In this document: positions 8,100-15,836 of the stretch, in pieces
Numbering within the stretch: position 1 is the stretch's first letter
How the letters are laid out: every line of letters starts with the position of its first letter
NCBI GenBank assembly: GCA_002937585.1
Contig: PTKE01000015.1
Location: forward strand, 1-35,462
Origin: Alphaproteobacteria bacterium MarineAlpha9_Bin6
Lineage (GTDB): Bacteria; Pseudomonadota; Alphaproteobacteria; UBA7887
Direction: 5' to 3'
Length of the DNA stretch: 35,462 bases
Made by a program: the position numbers and the translations under genes
The notes under the pieces: model-generated
Database searches by the model: none
Told to the model about the DNA's origin: nothing
The model's input: only the letters and a program-made list of their open reading frames with translations

Positions 8100-10526
8100 T
8101 TGGCTCAGGTCCAACAATTCTCCTTTCGCGAAAGTCCGTACCTCCGCCCTACCCAGAAGTGGGTCTGCGGTCACCTCACCGAAGGTAAACCGTGTCAAAT
8201 CGGTCCGGATAACAGGGGAAACTGCAGAGCCACCTCGGAGTGCCAGCCACGCCGGGATGGATCGCGATGGCAATGCACCCGCTCGCAACTTGCTGGCGGA
8301 CCCTGCAAGGAGGGCCCTCTCCCCGATGGGAACTGTTGCAGAAGCATCCCGAAATGCCGGCCGGTGCGAAGCTGGCGTGCAAAACGGGGTGCCGCAACGA
8401 AGTGGGTAGTGTCGGTTACAATCGGTCTCGTTCTATTGTGTATCGCCGGGGATGGTAGACAGCAGTTTATAAATCCTGGAAGTCTAACCTCACAACACGC
8501 TGAACTTTCGAATTGTGGCAGCTGCCACGGCGCGTTCGAATCAACACCTACGGAATGGCTTCACGCTGCCTTTGCAAAATCAAAATTGAAGGAAGACAGC
8601 GAACGGTGTCTGAACTGCCACAAACTGGGTGATGATGCTTTCCGACCTCACAGCATCCCAACTGACACGCTCGCTTCTCTAACGAAAACAGCAGCAATAA
8701 CCTACCCTTCATCTGGAGCATTGAGCGTACGTATCGCAAATACACTTCTGGACCCGCCCAACGAGGGCGGCCGCGTCTTGGTCTGTGGAACCTGTCACAG
8801 CGAACATCATGGCTCTGACTTCAATCTGACCGCTATGTCTGACGAAGGTTGCACCACTTGTCATAAAGCCCAATTCACAAGTTTTTCTGAAGGGCACCCA
8901 GCATACGTGGCATATCCCTATCAACGTCGTACTGGTATCCAGTTCGATCATCTTAGCCATTTTGGAAAACATTTTCAGACAGAACAAAATAAATCACTTG
9001 CATCCAAAGACTGTGGAAACTGCCACAAACCGGATTCTGTAGGCCAGAAGATGCTGGTGAAGTCCTTTGAGATCGTCTGTGGCGCGTGTCACGGCGGTCA
9101 GATTGAAGGCGAAGGACGAGCAGGTGCCAAAGGAATCGCTGTCTTCAGCGTTCCAGGGATAGATCCATACGCGCTTCAGGATCGCGCGGTCGCCATAGGA
9201 GAGTGGCCCGAGTTTGCGGAAGGGCCCGTCACTCCTTTTATGGATCTTCTACTCTCCAGCCAAAATAATTATCGAGCTGCCAAGACGATTCTTGAAGGTC
9301 TTGACCTGATGGATCTCTCGGACGCTACCGAGGAGCAAATCGGTGCCGTGGAAAGCCTAGCCTGGAACGTGAAGGGCTTGTTTTTTGATTTGCGTATAAA
9401 TGGATTGAACGAGCTAAAAACACGTTTAGAAACGGGCTTCGGACGGAAATTAGTAACAGATGAACTAGCCCAGCTAACCGGTCTCCTGCCAAGCGGAGTG
9501 GTTCAATCCGCTCAAACAAAATGGTTTCCGAACCTTTTTATTGAAGTCTCTCGGCAGCGCAAAGGTGAGAGAGTATTTTTGCCCTCCGATGATGAATCTC
9601 AAAATGAAGATTCAACTGATTTGAAAACACTTAACGGAACTGGTGAGATCGATCTTGGAGACGACGAAATCGATCTTGGAGACGATGAAATCGATCTTGG
9701 AGACGATGAAATCGATCTTGGAGACGATGAGATTGATCTTGGAGACGATGAAATCGATCTTGGGGACGACGAGATCGATCTTGGGGACGACGAGATTGAT
9801 CTAGGAGACGACGAAATCGATCTTGGGGACGACGAAATCGATCTTGGGGACGATGAAGAAATCGCCCTTGAAGACGACGATGAAATTGAGCAACGCAGCG
9901 ACGGTCCGACACTAGAAACACCTGTAATAGACGAGGATTGGGCAGCGGCAGGAGGCTGGTATCAAGACGACGATACCTTTGCTCTGAGGTACCGCCCTGT
10001 AGGACATGCCGACATTTTTATCCATAGCTGGTTAGACGTGACCTCACCCTTAACAGTATCGAGGACCTCCGAGGAAGGAAATAATAAAGTCGAACCTGGC
10101 TGGGCGACCGATATCTTTGAGGAGTTGGCGAACGCAAAGGGACCTGGGGTGTGCATTAAATGCCACTCGATCGATCAGAGCGATAATGCGAATGTAAGTA
10201 TCAATTGGCGTGGTGCGCGTCCTGACCCAAATCAACATTCGTTTACAAAATATTCCCACGAATCCCATTTCAGCCTCCTTGATGAGAAGGGTTGTGTAAC
10301 CTGTCACATAGTGAACAAGGAGAGCGATTTTTCAGTCGGTTTTGAGGATCGCGACCCAACCACCTTCGCCAGTAACTTCAAACCTTTGGAGCAGGCTGTA
10401 TGTGCCAACTGCCATCAAGCCAAAAAGGCAACAGACAGCTGCCTCACATGCCACAACTATCACGTCGGCGAATTTACTCAAGCCATGCCTACCACAAATG
10501 ACATGCTAGCTACCAACAACAACTAA
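8100..10526 (+). CDS. Membrane-anchored decaheme cytochrome c with Cys-rich cytoplasmic domain and acidic heptad repeats
   Basis: This 808-residue protein starts at TTG 8100, where GGAGG (8086-8090) is 9 bases upstream and overlaps the end of the cytochrome b gene. A start at 8004 would lie deep inside that gene. Residues 1-98 hold two similar Cys-rich units (WVCGH..GKPC..GP..GNC, then WQCTR..GGPC.EGPLPDGNC) that could bind metal. One transmembrane helix follows (about 100-118). The rest is periplasmic: six CxxCH motifs between about 140 and 330 (CGSCH, CLNCH, CGTCH, CTTCH, CGNCH, CGACH), a heme-free part, ten copies of EIDLGDD (about 516-585), then four more motifs from about 685 to 785 (CIKCH, CVTCH, CANCH, CLTCH). 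It probably takes electrons from the cytochrome b and passes them across the periplasm. The family has no name that I know. Confidence 0.88.
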   Translation: MAQVQQFSFRESPYLRPTQKWVCGHLTEGKPCQIGPDNRGNCRATSECQPRRDGSRWQCTRSQLAGGPCKEGPLPDGNCCRSIPKCRPVRSWRAKRGAATKWVVSVTIGLVLLCIAGDGRQQFINPGSLTSQHAELSNCGSCHGAFESTPTEWLHAAFAKSKLKEDSERCLNCHKLGDDAFRPHSIPTDTLASLTKTAAITYPSSGALSVRIANTLLDPPNEGGRVLVCGTCHSEHHGSDFNLTAMSDEGCTTCHKAQFTSFSEGHPAYVAYPYQRRTGIQFDHLSHFGKHFQTEQNKSLASKDCGNCHKPDSVGQKMLVKSFEIVCGACHGGQIEGEGRAGAKGIAVFSVPGIDPYALQDRAVAIGEWPEFAEGPVTPFMDLLLSSQNNYRAAKTILEGLDLMDLSDATEEQIGAVESLAWNVKGLFFDLRINGLNELKTRLETGFGRKLVTDELAQLTGLLPSGVVQSAQTKWFPNLFIEVSRQRKGERVFLPSDDESQNEDSTDLKTLNGTGEIDLGDDEIDLGDDEIDLGDDEIDLGDDEIDLGDDEIDLGDDEIDLGDDEIDLGDDEIDLGDDEIDLGDDEEIALEDDDEIEQRSDGPTLETPVIDEDWAAAGGWYQDDDTFALRYRPVGHADIFIHSWLDVTSPLTVSRTSEEGNNKVEPGWATDIFEELANAKGPGVCIKCHSIDQSDNANVSINWRGARPDPNQHSFTKYSHESHFSLLDEKGCVTCHIVNKESDFSVGFEDRDPTTFASNFKPLEQAVCANCHQAKKATDSCLTCHNYHVGEFTQAMPTTNDMLATNNN
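9645..9854 (+). repeat. Ten tandem 21-base repeats encoding EIDLGDD
   Basis: Ten in-frame units of 21 bases each encode the same heptapeptide E-I-D-L-G-D-D. The units differ only at silent positions (GAA/GAG, ATC/ATT, CTT/CTA, GGA/GGG, GAC/GAT). A decayed unit, EEIALEDDDEIE, follows. The block adds 40 acidic residues in 70 and separates the six-heme and four-heme parts of the decaheme protein. Confidence 0.97.
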
Positions 10527-10533
10527 TGGGCGA

Positions 10534-10556
10534 GAATGCTTGTACTTAACGCATTC
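10534..10556. terminator. Inverted repeat between convergent genes
   Basis: GAATGC (10534-10539) and GCATTC (10551-10556) flank an 11-base loop in the 96-base gap between the decaheme gene and the convergent alcohol dehydrogenase gene. The place suits a two-way terminator, but the stem is short and there is no T-run. Confidence 0.25.
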
Positions 10557-10622
10557 CGTCCCCCAAAACACTCAAAAGTCTACACTGCACTTAATGCCAG
10601 ACATTTGTATTAGAACGACAAT

Positions 10623-11765
10623 TTATGCGTTGAATTCATCGTGCATAACAAGCATTTGGCGCACAGCATCACCCGCGGCGAGTTTGTCAAACCCTGCGTT
10701 TAAATCGTCAAGGACAATATTTCCGCTCCTCAGCTTATCCACTGCCAACTTGCCCTGTTTGTAAAGGTTAATGAACTTGGGTACATCCTGACGCACGATA
10801 GAACTACCCATGTAGCTACCCTTGATGGCGCGTTCGTTGACTACGAGCTCCGCATGTGGGATTTCGAATGTATGTTGATGTTGGGATAAGCCCGAAGTTA
10901 CGGTCATTCCGCCACGACGGGTAATGGCATAGGCAGTCTGCATCGCCTCAACGGCACCAGCAACCTCAAAAGCGTATTCAACTCCACCTTTAGTTGCCTC
11001 TATTACCTTTTCAACACAATCAGGGTCGGAGGCATTAAAGGTGTCTGTGGCGCCCAACTGTCTGGCCAAACCCAGTTTATCGTCCGCAATATCGATCGCG
11101 AGTATCCTACCGGCCCCAGCGACCACACCGCCGAGCAACGCGCACAGACCTACCCCGCCAAGTCCAACAATCCCGATCGTGGACCCAGGGGAAATCTTTG
11201 CCGTATTGACGATAGCACCAACACCAGTCACGACAGCGCAACCAAACAGCGCGGCGTCAACCATCGGCACATCCTTATCAATGACAATTACCGAATCCTC
11301 GCAGGACACCATATACTCTGCGTAGCAAGAAACACCATTGGTATGATGTAGTGGTTCACCATTGAGGGAAAGCCTTCGATGCCCATTGACCAGAGCACCT
11401 GTGGCTCGGGCATTGAAAGCGGTACTGCAAAGGTTAGGTCGACCCGTAGCACAATATTCACATTCCCCGCACATCGGCACGAAACTCATAACCACATGGT
11501 CACCCGGCTTGCATTGGGTAACATCTTCGCCAACTTCCTCCACCACGCCTGCTGCCTCGTGACCTGGTACCATTGGCACCTTTCGTTCCATCACCCCGCG
11601 GATCATGGACAAATCTGAGTGACAGAGCCCGGCCGCGCCGGTCCTAATAAGCACTTCATCATCACCTGGCGACTCGAGGTCGACATCCTCTACAACCAAT
11701 GGGTTTGACTCGGTAAATGGATGCTCCTTGCCCTGTTCGTACAGAACCGCAGCCTTCATCCTCAT
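10623..11765 (-). CDS. Zinc-dependent alcohol dehydrogenase (class III-like MDR)
   Basis: This 380-residue medium-chain dehydrogenase oxidises an alcohol with NAD(P), or reduces the aldehyde. Catalytic zinc ligands are Cys48 (GLCHSD), His69 (PGHEAAG) and Cys176. The structural zinc loop is complete, with Cys99, Cys102, Cys105 and Cys113. The nucleotide fold shows GLGGVG at about 201, and ILAIDIAD suggests NAD (Asp at the end of the second strand). Length is normal for the class. A GGGAGG site sits 5-6 bases before ATG 11765. The gene stands alone: a convergent cytochrome gene lies downstream and a divergent HAD gene upstream. The substrate is not shown by the sequence; class III members include formaldehyde-glutathione and long-chain alcohol dehydrogenases. 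Confidence 0.92.
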   Translation of the reverse strand: MRMKAAVLYEQGKEHPFTESNPLVVEDVDLESPGDDEVLIRTGAAGLCHSDLSMIRGVMERKVPMVPGHEAAGVVEEVGEDVTQCKPGDHVVMSFVPMCGECEYCATGRPNLCSTAFNARATGALVNGHRRLSLNGEPLHHTNGVSCYAEYMVSCEDSVIVIDKDVPMVDAALFGCAVVTGVGAIVNTAKISPGSTIGIVGLGGVGLCALLGGVVAGAGRILAIDIADDKLGLARQLGATDTFNASDPDCVEKVIEATKGGVEYAFEVAGAVEAMQTAYAITRRGGMTVTSGLSQHQHTFEIPHAELVVNERAIKGSYMGSSIVRQDVPKFINLYKQGKLAVDKLRSGNIVLDDLNAGFDKLAAGDAVRQMLVMHDEFNA

Positions 11766-11867
11766 TTAACCCTCCCCACGTTATGTATTTAACAGCGCGC
11801 CCAGCCGTTACTATAAAACCCAAAAATTGCGGCCATATACACTATACTCAGATACTCCGATAATTTG

Positions 11868-11891
11868 ATCAAGCGGGTTTCGTGTCTTGAT
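11868..11891. promoter_or_regulatory. Inverted repeat in divergent intergenic region
   Basis: ATCAAG and CTTGAT, 12 bases apart, lie between the divergent alcohol dehydrogenase and HAD genes. It is a possible operator, but a match of this size can arise by chance. Confidence 0.22.
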
Positions 11892-12024
11892 ACTGACCTA
11901 GTTAAACATGCTTTATTACCCAAAGGCAGACGACTAAAAAGGCTGACCTATGGCATACCAATAAAATTCTTGTAGTCTTGGGACCTAGTTTGCCCCTTCC
12001 AACAAAATTGGCTGCAGGTCAATC

Positions 12025-12747
12025 ATGAGCTTAAACGAAATAAGAGCACTGACCTTCGATACAGGTGGCACGATTCTTGATTGGCACACTGGATTTCGCA
12101 CTGCTTTAGCAGAGCTTGGTGCAAAACATGGTGTTGATAAGGACTGGGCCGCGCTCGCGAACGAACTTCGTCGGCGTTCGCTGAAGAAAATGATAAATCT
12201 CGGTGAAAAATCTCCGCCAGCCTATAATATGGACGATTCACACCGGCTAAGCTTAGACGAAATCCTTGCCGAAAATGAGCTCGATGCAACAACCACCGAA
12301 GAACGTCGAGATATCTGGTGGAAACGTGTGCACAGCCTGCGCTGCTGGCCGGATTTTCCAGCGGCCTTGCCGCAGCTTTCTGAAAAATACATATGCGCAT
12401 CCTTTACGTTGCTAAGTGTCAGAATCATCATCGACACCGCCAGAGCAAATGGTTTGAAATGGGATGCCATACTCTCGTGCGAAATTTTCGGCAAATACAA
12501 GGTATTGCCTGAAGCATATACAACGACTGCCAAGCTACTTAATCTCGAGTCAAGCGAGTGCTTGATGGTGGCATGCCACAACTTTGATCTTGATGCGGCA
12601 AAAAATGTTGGCTTCAAGACAGCGTTCGTCCGACGACCGGACGAATGGGGATTAGAGGGACCACCGGATCCAAATCCTAAACCACACCATGACATCATTG
12701 TCGATAATTTCTCAGAATTGGTGAGCAGCCTCGGCATTTCATCCTAA
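12025..12747 (+). CDS. HAD-family hydrolase, haloacid dehalogenase type II-like
   Basis: This 240-residue cytoplasmic protein has the HAD nucleophile motif as FDTGGTILDW (Asp10). The residue two places on is Gly rather than the Asp used by phosphatases, which points to a dehalogenase-type member. Motif 2 is TLLSV, motif 3 Lys lies in GKYKVLPEAY, and the last motif is ACHNFDLDAAKNVG. The end KTAFVRRPDEWG is common in L-2-haloacid dehalogenase-like proteins. Such enzymes replace the halogen of 2-haloacids by hydroxyl, but many annotated members have unknown substrates. The Shine-Dalgarno site is weak (AGGT, 7 bases upstream). It is divergent from the alcohol dehydrogenase gene and convergent with the cupin gene, so it is probably monocistronic. 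Confidence 0.85.
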   Translation: MSLNEIRALTFDTGGTILDWHTGFRTALAELGAKHGVDKDWAALANELRRRSLKKMINLGEKSPPAYNMDDSHRLSLDEILAENELDATTTEERRDIWWKRVHSLRCWPDFPAALPQLSEKYICASFTLLSVRIIIDTARANGLKWDAILSCEIFGKYKVLPEAYTTTAKLLNLESSECLMVACHNFDLDAAKNVGFKTAFVRRPDEWGLEGPPDPNPKPHHDIIVDNFSELVSSLGISS

Positions 12748-12859
12748 GCAGAACTTTGCATTCTCAGTCGTGCAAAACTTGTGGTTCGAGATCAAAGACG
12801 CCAGAGAATATAACCAACACCGTGTGTGGAAAATTCAGTGGCGTACATGAGCTTACATT

Positions 12860-13252
12860 TTATTGCGGTACGCCTTTCTCAGAAGATTCGTGATACGGTG
12901 GAGAGTAAATTACGAGGCATTTGACGGGAGCATCACTGATCGCGGTAAATGAGTGAGGTGTGTCTGGAGGAAAATAGCAGGAGTCCCCAGGCCCCATTTC
13001 ACCTGCTTCGCCGTCAACCTCGGCGCGGGCACGACCTTCTAGAACGTAGACAACCTGCTCTATTCCAGGATGCAAGTGAGGCTGCGCGCCACCACCTTTG
13101 CTAACGACACCCAAAACAATTTCGATATTTTTAGCGCCAACCGTTTCCGGCCCAATTAAACGCCGGTTCTGAGTCTCCAAATGGTTGGCCGGACTGTACG
13201 GTTCTACGTTTTCCGCTCGGACTATATGGCGCAAGCTTTTCCCTTCAATCAT
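12860..13252 (-). CDS. Cupin-domain protein
   Basis: This 130-residue single-domain cupin has motif 1 as His59-x-His61-x3-Glu65 and motif 2 His100 (PPDTPHSF), which together make the usual four-ligand metal site. The glycine-rich turn PGDSCYFPP is typical. Proteins of this type are dioxygenases, isomerases or small-molecule binders, and the sequence does not tell which. GGAG lies 6 bases before ATG 13252. It converges with the HAD gene and diverges from the small exported protein at 13422. No operon partner is visible. Confidence 0.88.
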   Translation of the reverse strand: MIEGKSLRHIVRAENVEPYSPANHLETQNRRLIGPETVGAKNIEIVLGVVSKGGGAQPHLHPGIEQVVYVLEGRARAEVDGEAGEMGPGDSCYFPPDTPHSFTAISDAPVKCLVIYSPPYHESSEKGVPQ

Positions 13253-13322
13253 TGGTAACTCCGTTACTTGATTTTCTGAAACTATTTATAAAACATATGT
13301 TAGCGAAGCATGTACGATCATC

Positions 13323-13328
13323 TATAAT
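13323..13328 (+). promoter_or_regulatory. Candidate -10 box of the 13422 gene
   Basis: TATAAT at 13323-13328 is a perfect -10 hexamer upstream of the small exported protein gene. The -35 position (TTAGCG, 17 bases upstream) is poor. If used, the transcript would start near 13335 and its leader would begin with the hairpin at 13341-13383. Confidence 0.4.
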
Positions 13329-13340
13329 ATCTAAAAAAGG

Positions 13341-13383
13341 GATGTTTGGTAATTGGAGTGTTTGGCTCCGTACACTAAACATC
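13341..13383 (+). promoter_or_regulatory. Nested symmetrical inverted repeat in the 5' leader of the 13422 gene
   Basis: Outer arms GATGTTT (13341-13347) and AAACATC (13377-13383) enclose inner arms GGAG (13355-13358) and CTCC (13366-13369). All three spacers are exactly 7 bases. The element could fold as an RNA hairpin in the leader or serve as an operator. Function is unknown. Confidence 0.45.
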
Positions 13384-13421
13384 AAAAATAGAGAAGGAAG
13401 ATTTAGAAAATAAAAAGAACT

Positions 13422-13910
13422 ATGGGTTTTCTATTCACCAGTTTATTTTTGGCATCGTTTGGCACTGCGGCACTCGCGGACCATCATGGTCATCTACCAA
13501 AGTCAGGCACTATCAGTTGGGTGACTGGCTGGATTTTTGAAGGGCCGGAATTAGCACCGCAGAAAGATGGGTACGTGATTGGCCACGCGCAGGCTATTGG
13601 CGCCACTTTCAACGTAAATGGGTCCGGACCACTTCACGAAGGTCGCGCAACTTGCATTGTGACTTTTATTGCGACACCTGACGGTGTGACTAATAAAGGT
13701 AACTGTTTCTTCGGAGACCAAGATGGGGATCGAATTTTTACCTCATTTACTGGTGACGAAGCTGCTAATAAGGGAACCAATACAATCGTAGGTGGCACGG
13801 GGAAATATGCTAGCATTACGGGTAGTGGACCATGGGAATGCGTTGGCAATGCACCTACTGATAATGGCGGATTCAATTGTCGCCAAAGCCTTACGTACGA
13901 ATTGCCGTAA
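13422..13910 (+). CDS. Small exported protein of unknown function
   Basis: This protein of 162 residues has a signal peptide (hydrophobic FLFTSLFLASFGTAALA, cut before DHHGH). The mature part has about 140 residues rich in Gly, Thr and short beta-strands (GTISWVTGWIF, GGTGKYASITGSG), with three Cys that could form a disulphide. The fold looks like a small beta-barrel, with some resemblance to allene-oxide-cyclase-like barrels, but I cannot assign a family. ATG 13422 has no Shine-Dalgarno site at a usable distance. The good site GAGAAGGAAG (13391-13400) is 21 bases away but would suit an ATA codon at 13410, which would add MKRT to give a basic signal-peptide start. An in-frame TAG at 13404 limits any longer form. 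The gene is divergent from the cupin gene. Confidence 0.75.
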   Translation: MGFLFTSLFLASFGTAALADHHGHLPKSGTISWVTGWIFEGPELAPQKDGYVIGHAQAIGATFNVNGSGPLHEGRATCIVTFIATPDGVTNKGNCFFGDQDGDRIFTSFTGDEAANKGTNTIVGGTGKYASITGSGPWECVGNAPTDNGGFNCRQSLTYELP

Positions 13911-14006
13911 GCGAAACACCGTTCTCACTTAAATTCTACGAACACTAGATAACTGAGAACGTATGTGATCGACTCGGGCCTACCCGGGAAGCGGAGTATA
14001 ACCTTG

Positions 14007-14038
14007 TCGACCTCTCATTTGAACTAATGGGAGATCGA
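14007..14038 (+). terminator. Hairpin downstream of the small exported protein gene
   Basis: TCGA-C-CTCTCATT (14007-14019) pairs with AATGGGAG-A-TCGA (14026-14038), with one C/A mismatch and one G-U pair around a 6-base loop. It lies about 100 bases past the stop at 13910. The T-run after it is weak (TTTCTCC). It may end that transcript or lie in the leader of the thiolase gene. Confidence 0.4.
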
Positions 14039-14200
14039 TTTCTCCAAACCTTGGCAATCCTTATGTTGTGTAGCAAAAGTTGGGCGGTTCCCACATAGCG
14101 AAGATTTGTCTACGGGATACCCCATCTAAAACCACAAATTAGAGTACGTTACCGGTGGCACGAATTTTGTTCGTTTTAACTTTCGAGGAAACCGTTCTCA

Positions 14201-15379
14201 ATGAGCATCAAAAACAAGGCTTTCATCGGAGGGATCTACGAACACCCCACCCGAAAAGCAATTGATAAGTCAGTCGCCCAACTTCACGCGGAGAGCGCCG
14301 CTGGAGCACTCGCAGATGCAGGGCTGAGCCCCGACGATGTTGACGCGTATTACTGTGCCGGTGACGCTCCAGGTCTTGGCCCACTGTCCATGATCGACTA
14401 TATGGGCTTGAAAAATGTTCGCCATATGGATGCAACCGAGACAGGCGGATCTTCCTACGTCGTGCACGTGGGACACGCAGCCCAGGCGATTGCTATGGGC
14501 AAAGCCAATATAGCCCTTATCACTCTAGCTGGCCGGCCTCGTGCCGATGGCATGGCGACTGGCACCGCGCCACGAAATTATGACTCCGCGGCACCTGACG
14601 TTCCTTTCGAATTCATCTACGGCCCCACTGTCGTTAATATGTATGCGATGGCCGCACGTCGTCATATGTATGAATTTGGCACCACAAGCGAACAACTCGC
14701 ATGGATTAAGGTCGCTGCCTCTCACCATGCGCAGCACAATGAGCACGCAATGTTGCGCAATGTGGTCACGGTGGAGGACGTTGTCACTTCTCCGATGATC
14801 TCGGATCCACTACATCGCCTCGATTGCTGTGTCATTTCCGACGGTGGTGGCGCAATCGTAGTTACTAGTCCCGAAGTCGCAAAATCACTCCAACGAGATT
14901 GCGTAAAAATTATGGGCCATGGTGAGGCGCCAAAAAGTATCGATAACGGTCAAATTGACCTGACCTACACCGGCGCACGCTGGTCTGGCCCCATCGCCTT
15001 CGAGGAAGCCGAGGTCACACCATCTGATATGGACTATGTTTCAATTTACGACAGCTTCACCATTACAGTACTTGAGACAATTGAGGACCTTGGTTTTTGT
15101 GAGAAAGGAAAAGGTGGATCTTTCGTGTCCGACGGGAACCTCATTTCGGGCCAAGGCCGTCTGCCCTTCAACACCGACGGTGGAGGGCTATGTAACAATC
15201 ATCCAATGAACCGCGGAGGCTTGACCAAAGTCCTGGAAGCGGTTCGCCAACTCCGTGGAGAAGCGCACCCTGCCGTTCAGGTAAAGAATTGCCAACTCGC
15301 ACTTGCCCATGGCACTGGTGGCTCCATTGGAACCAGGATGGCAAGTTCAACTGTTATCCTTGGAAGAGCAGACTCATGA
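14201..15379 (+). CDS. Thiolase-like (SCP-x type) protein
   Basis: This 392-residue protein of the SCP-2/DitF-type thiolase group keeps the late thiolase signatures NTDGGGLCNNHP and the catalytic-loop HGTGG. The place where true thiolases have the nucleophilic Cys reads ETGGSSYVVH, with Ser and no Cys. Members without that Cys, paired with a DUF35 OB-fold protein, are known in acyl-CoA side-chain breakdown (for example as aldolase-type Ltp2/ChsH2-like pairs), where they catalyse retro-aldol or condensation steps. The downstream gene is exactly such a partner and overlaps by four bases (ATGA). An AGGA site lies upstream of ATG 14201 at a rather long distance. A carbon-carbon cleaving role in the breakdown of a branched or hydroxy acyl-CoA is the best inference; the substrate is unknown. 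Confidence 0.88.
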   Translation: MSIKNKAFIGGIYEHPTRKAIDKSVAQLHAESAAGALADAGLSPDDVDAYYCAGDAPGLGPLSMIDYMGLKNVRHMDATETGGSSYVVHVGHAAQAIAMGKANIALITLAGRPRADGMATGTAPRNYDSAAPDVPFEFIYGPTVVNMYAMAARRHMYEFGTTSEQLAWIKVAASHHAQHNEHAMLRNVVTVEDVVTSPMISDPLHRLDCCVISDGGGAIVVTSPEVAKSLQRDCVKIMGHGEAPKSIDNGQIDLTYTGARWSGPIAFEEAEVTPSDMDYVSIYDSFTITVLETIEDLGFCEKGKGGSFVSDGNLISGQGRLPFNTDGGGLCNNHPMNRGGLTKVLEAVRQLRGEAHPAVQVKNCQLALAHGTGGSIGTRMASSTVILGRADS

Positions 15380-15765
15380 GCACACAAAGGATTTTTCCGG
15401 CTCCGCCGGAAAGTATTGAACACAAAGAATTTTGGGCCAACGTAAACGAGGGGAAGTTGTTGCTGCCTCGTTGCAAGGACACGGAACAATTTTTTTGGTA
15501 CCCCCGAAAAATTAGCCCCTTTACCCTCAGTGACAACGTCGAGTGGGTGCAAGCATCGGGGAAAGGGGTAATTTATACGTTTTCCGTCATGCGTCGCGCT
15601 GAACCGCAGTACGTTATCGCCTATGTGAGACTGGACGAGGGTGTCACAATGATGACGAACATAGTGGAGTGTGATCCGGATTTATTGGCAATAGGACAAC
15701 CAGTGGAACTCCTAATGCAAGAATCAGAAAACGGGCAGAAAATTCCCGTTTTTAAACCTGCGTAA
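15376..15765 (+). CDS. DUF35 OB-fold partner of the thiolase-like protein
   Basis: This protein of 129 residues starts at ATG 15376, which overlaps the thiolase stop as ATGA, so translation is coupled. It matches the DUF35 (ChsH2-like) plan: an amino-terminal helix (EHKEFWANVNEGKLLL), a zinc-ribbon segment, then an OB-fold (GVIYTFSVMRR, PQYVIAYVRLDEG, IGQPVEL). The ribbon is damaged: only CKDT remains of the usual C-x2-C pair, and the second pair (normally CPxC after YPR) reads ISPF. Zinc binding is thus unlikely, although the WYPR core is kept. In known systems this partner completes the active site or docks the acyl-CoA for the thiolase-like subunit. Confidence 0.88.
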   Translation: MSTQRIFPAPPESIEHKEFWANVNEGKLLLPRCKDTEQFFWYPRKISPFTLSDNVEWVQASGKGVIYTFSVMRRAEPQYVIAYVRLDEGVTMMTNIVECDPDLLAIGQPVELLMQESENGQKIPVFKPA

Positions 15766-15811
15766 CCTACCCTCTATAAATGATCGTAAACAGCGATAGA
15801 ACCGCACACTT

Positions 15812-15832
15812 AGGTGATTGTGCCATTCACCT
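15812..15832. terminator. Inverted repeat between convergent genes
   Basis: AGGTGA (15812-15817) and TCACCT (15827-15832) flank 9 bases in the short gap between the DUF35 gene and the convergent FAA-hydrolase gene. The place suits a two-way terminator, but the stem is short and lacks a T-run. Confidence 0.25.
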
Positions 15833-15836
15833 GAAA

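Noticed and set aside
9645-9854. The 21-base array as a CRISPR or minisatellite
   Set aside because: Units are contiguous without spacers, in frame and vary only at silent sites, so it is a protein repeat.
9631-9921. Arg/His/Gln-rich minus-strand frame over the 21-base repeats
   Set aside because: It is the mirror of the EIDLGDD array and the silent variation follows the plus-strand codons, so it is not a gene.
12755-12776. TTTGCA/TGCAAA inverted repeat between the HAD and cupin genes
   Set aside because: Only six bases with a 10-base loop and low GC; expected by chance in an intergenic region of this composition.
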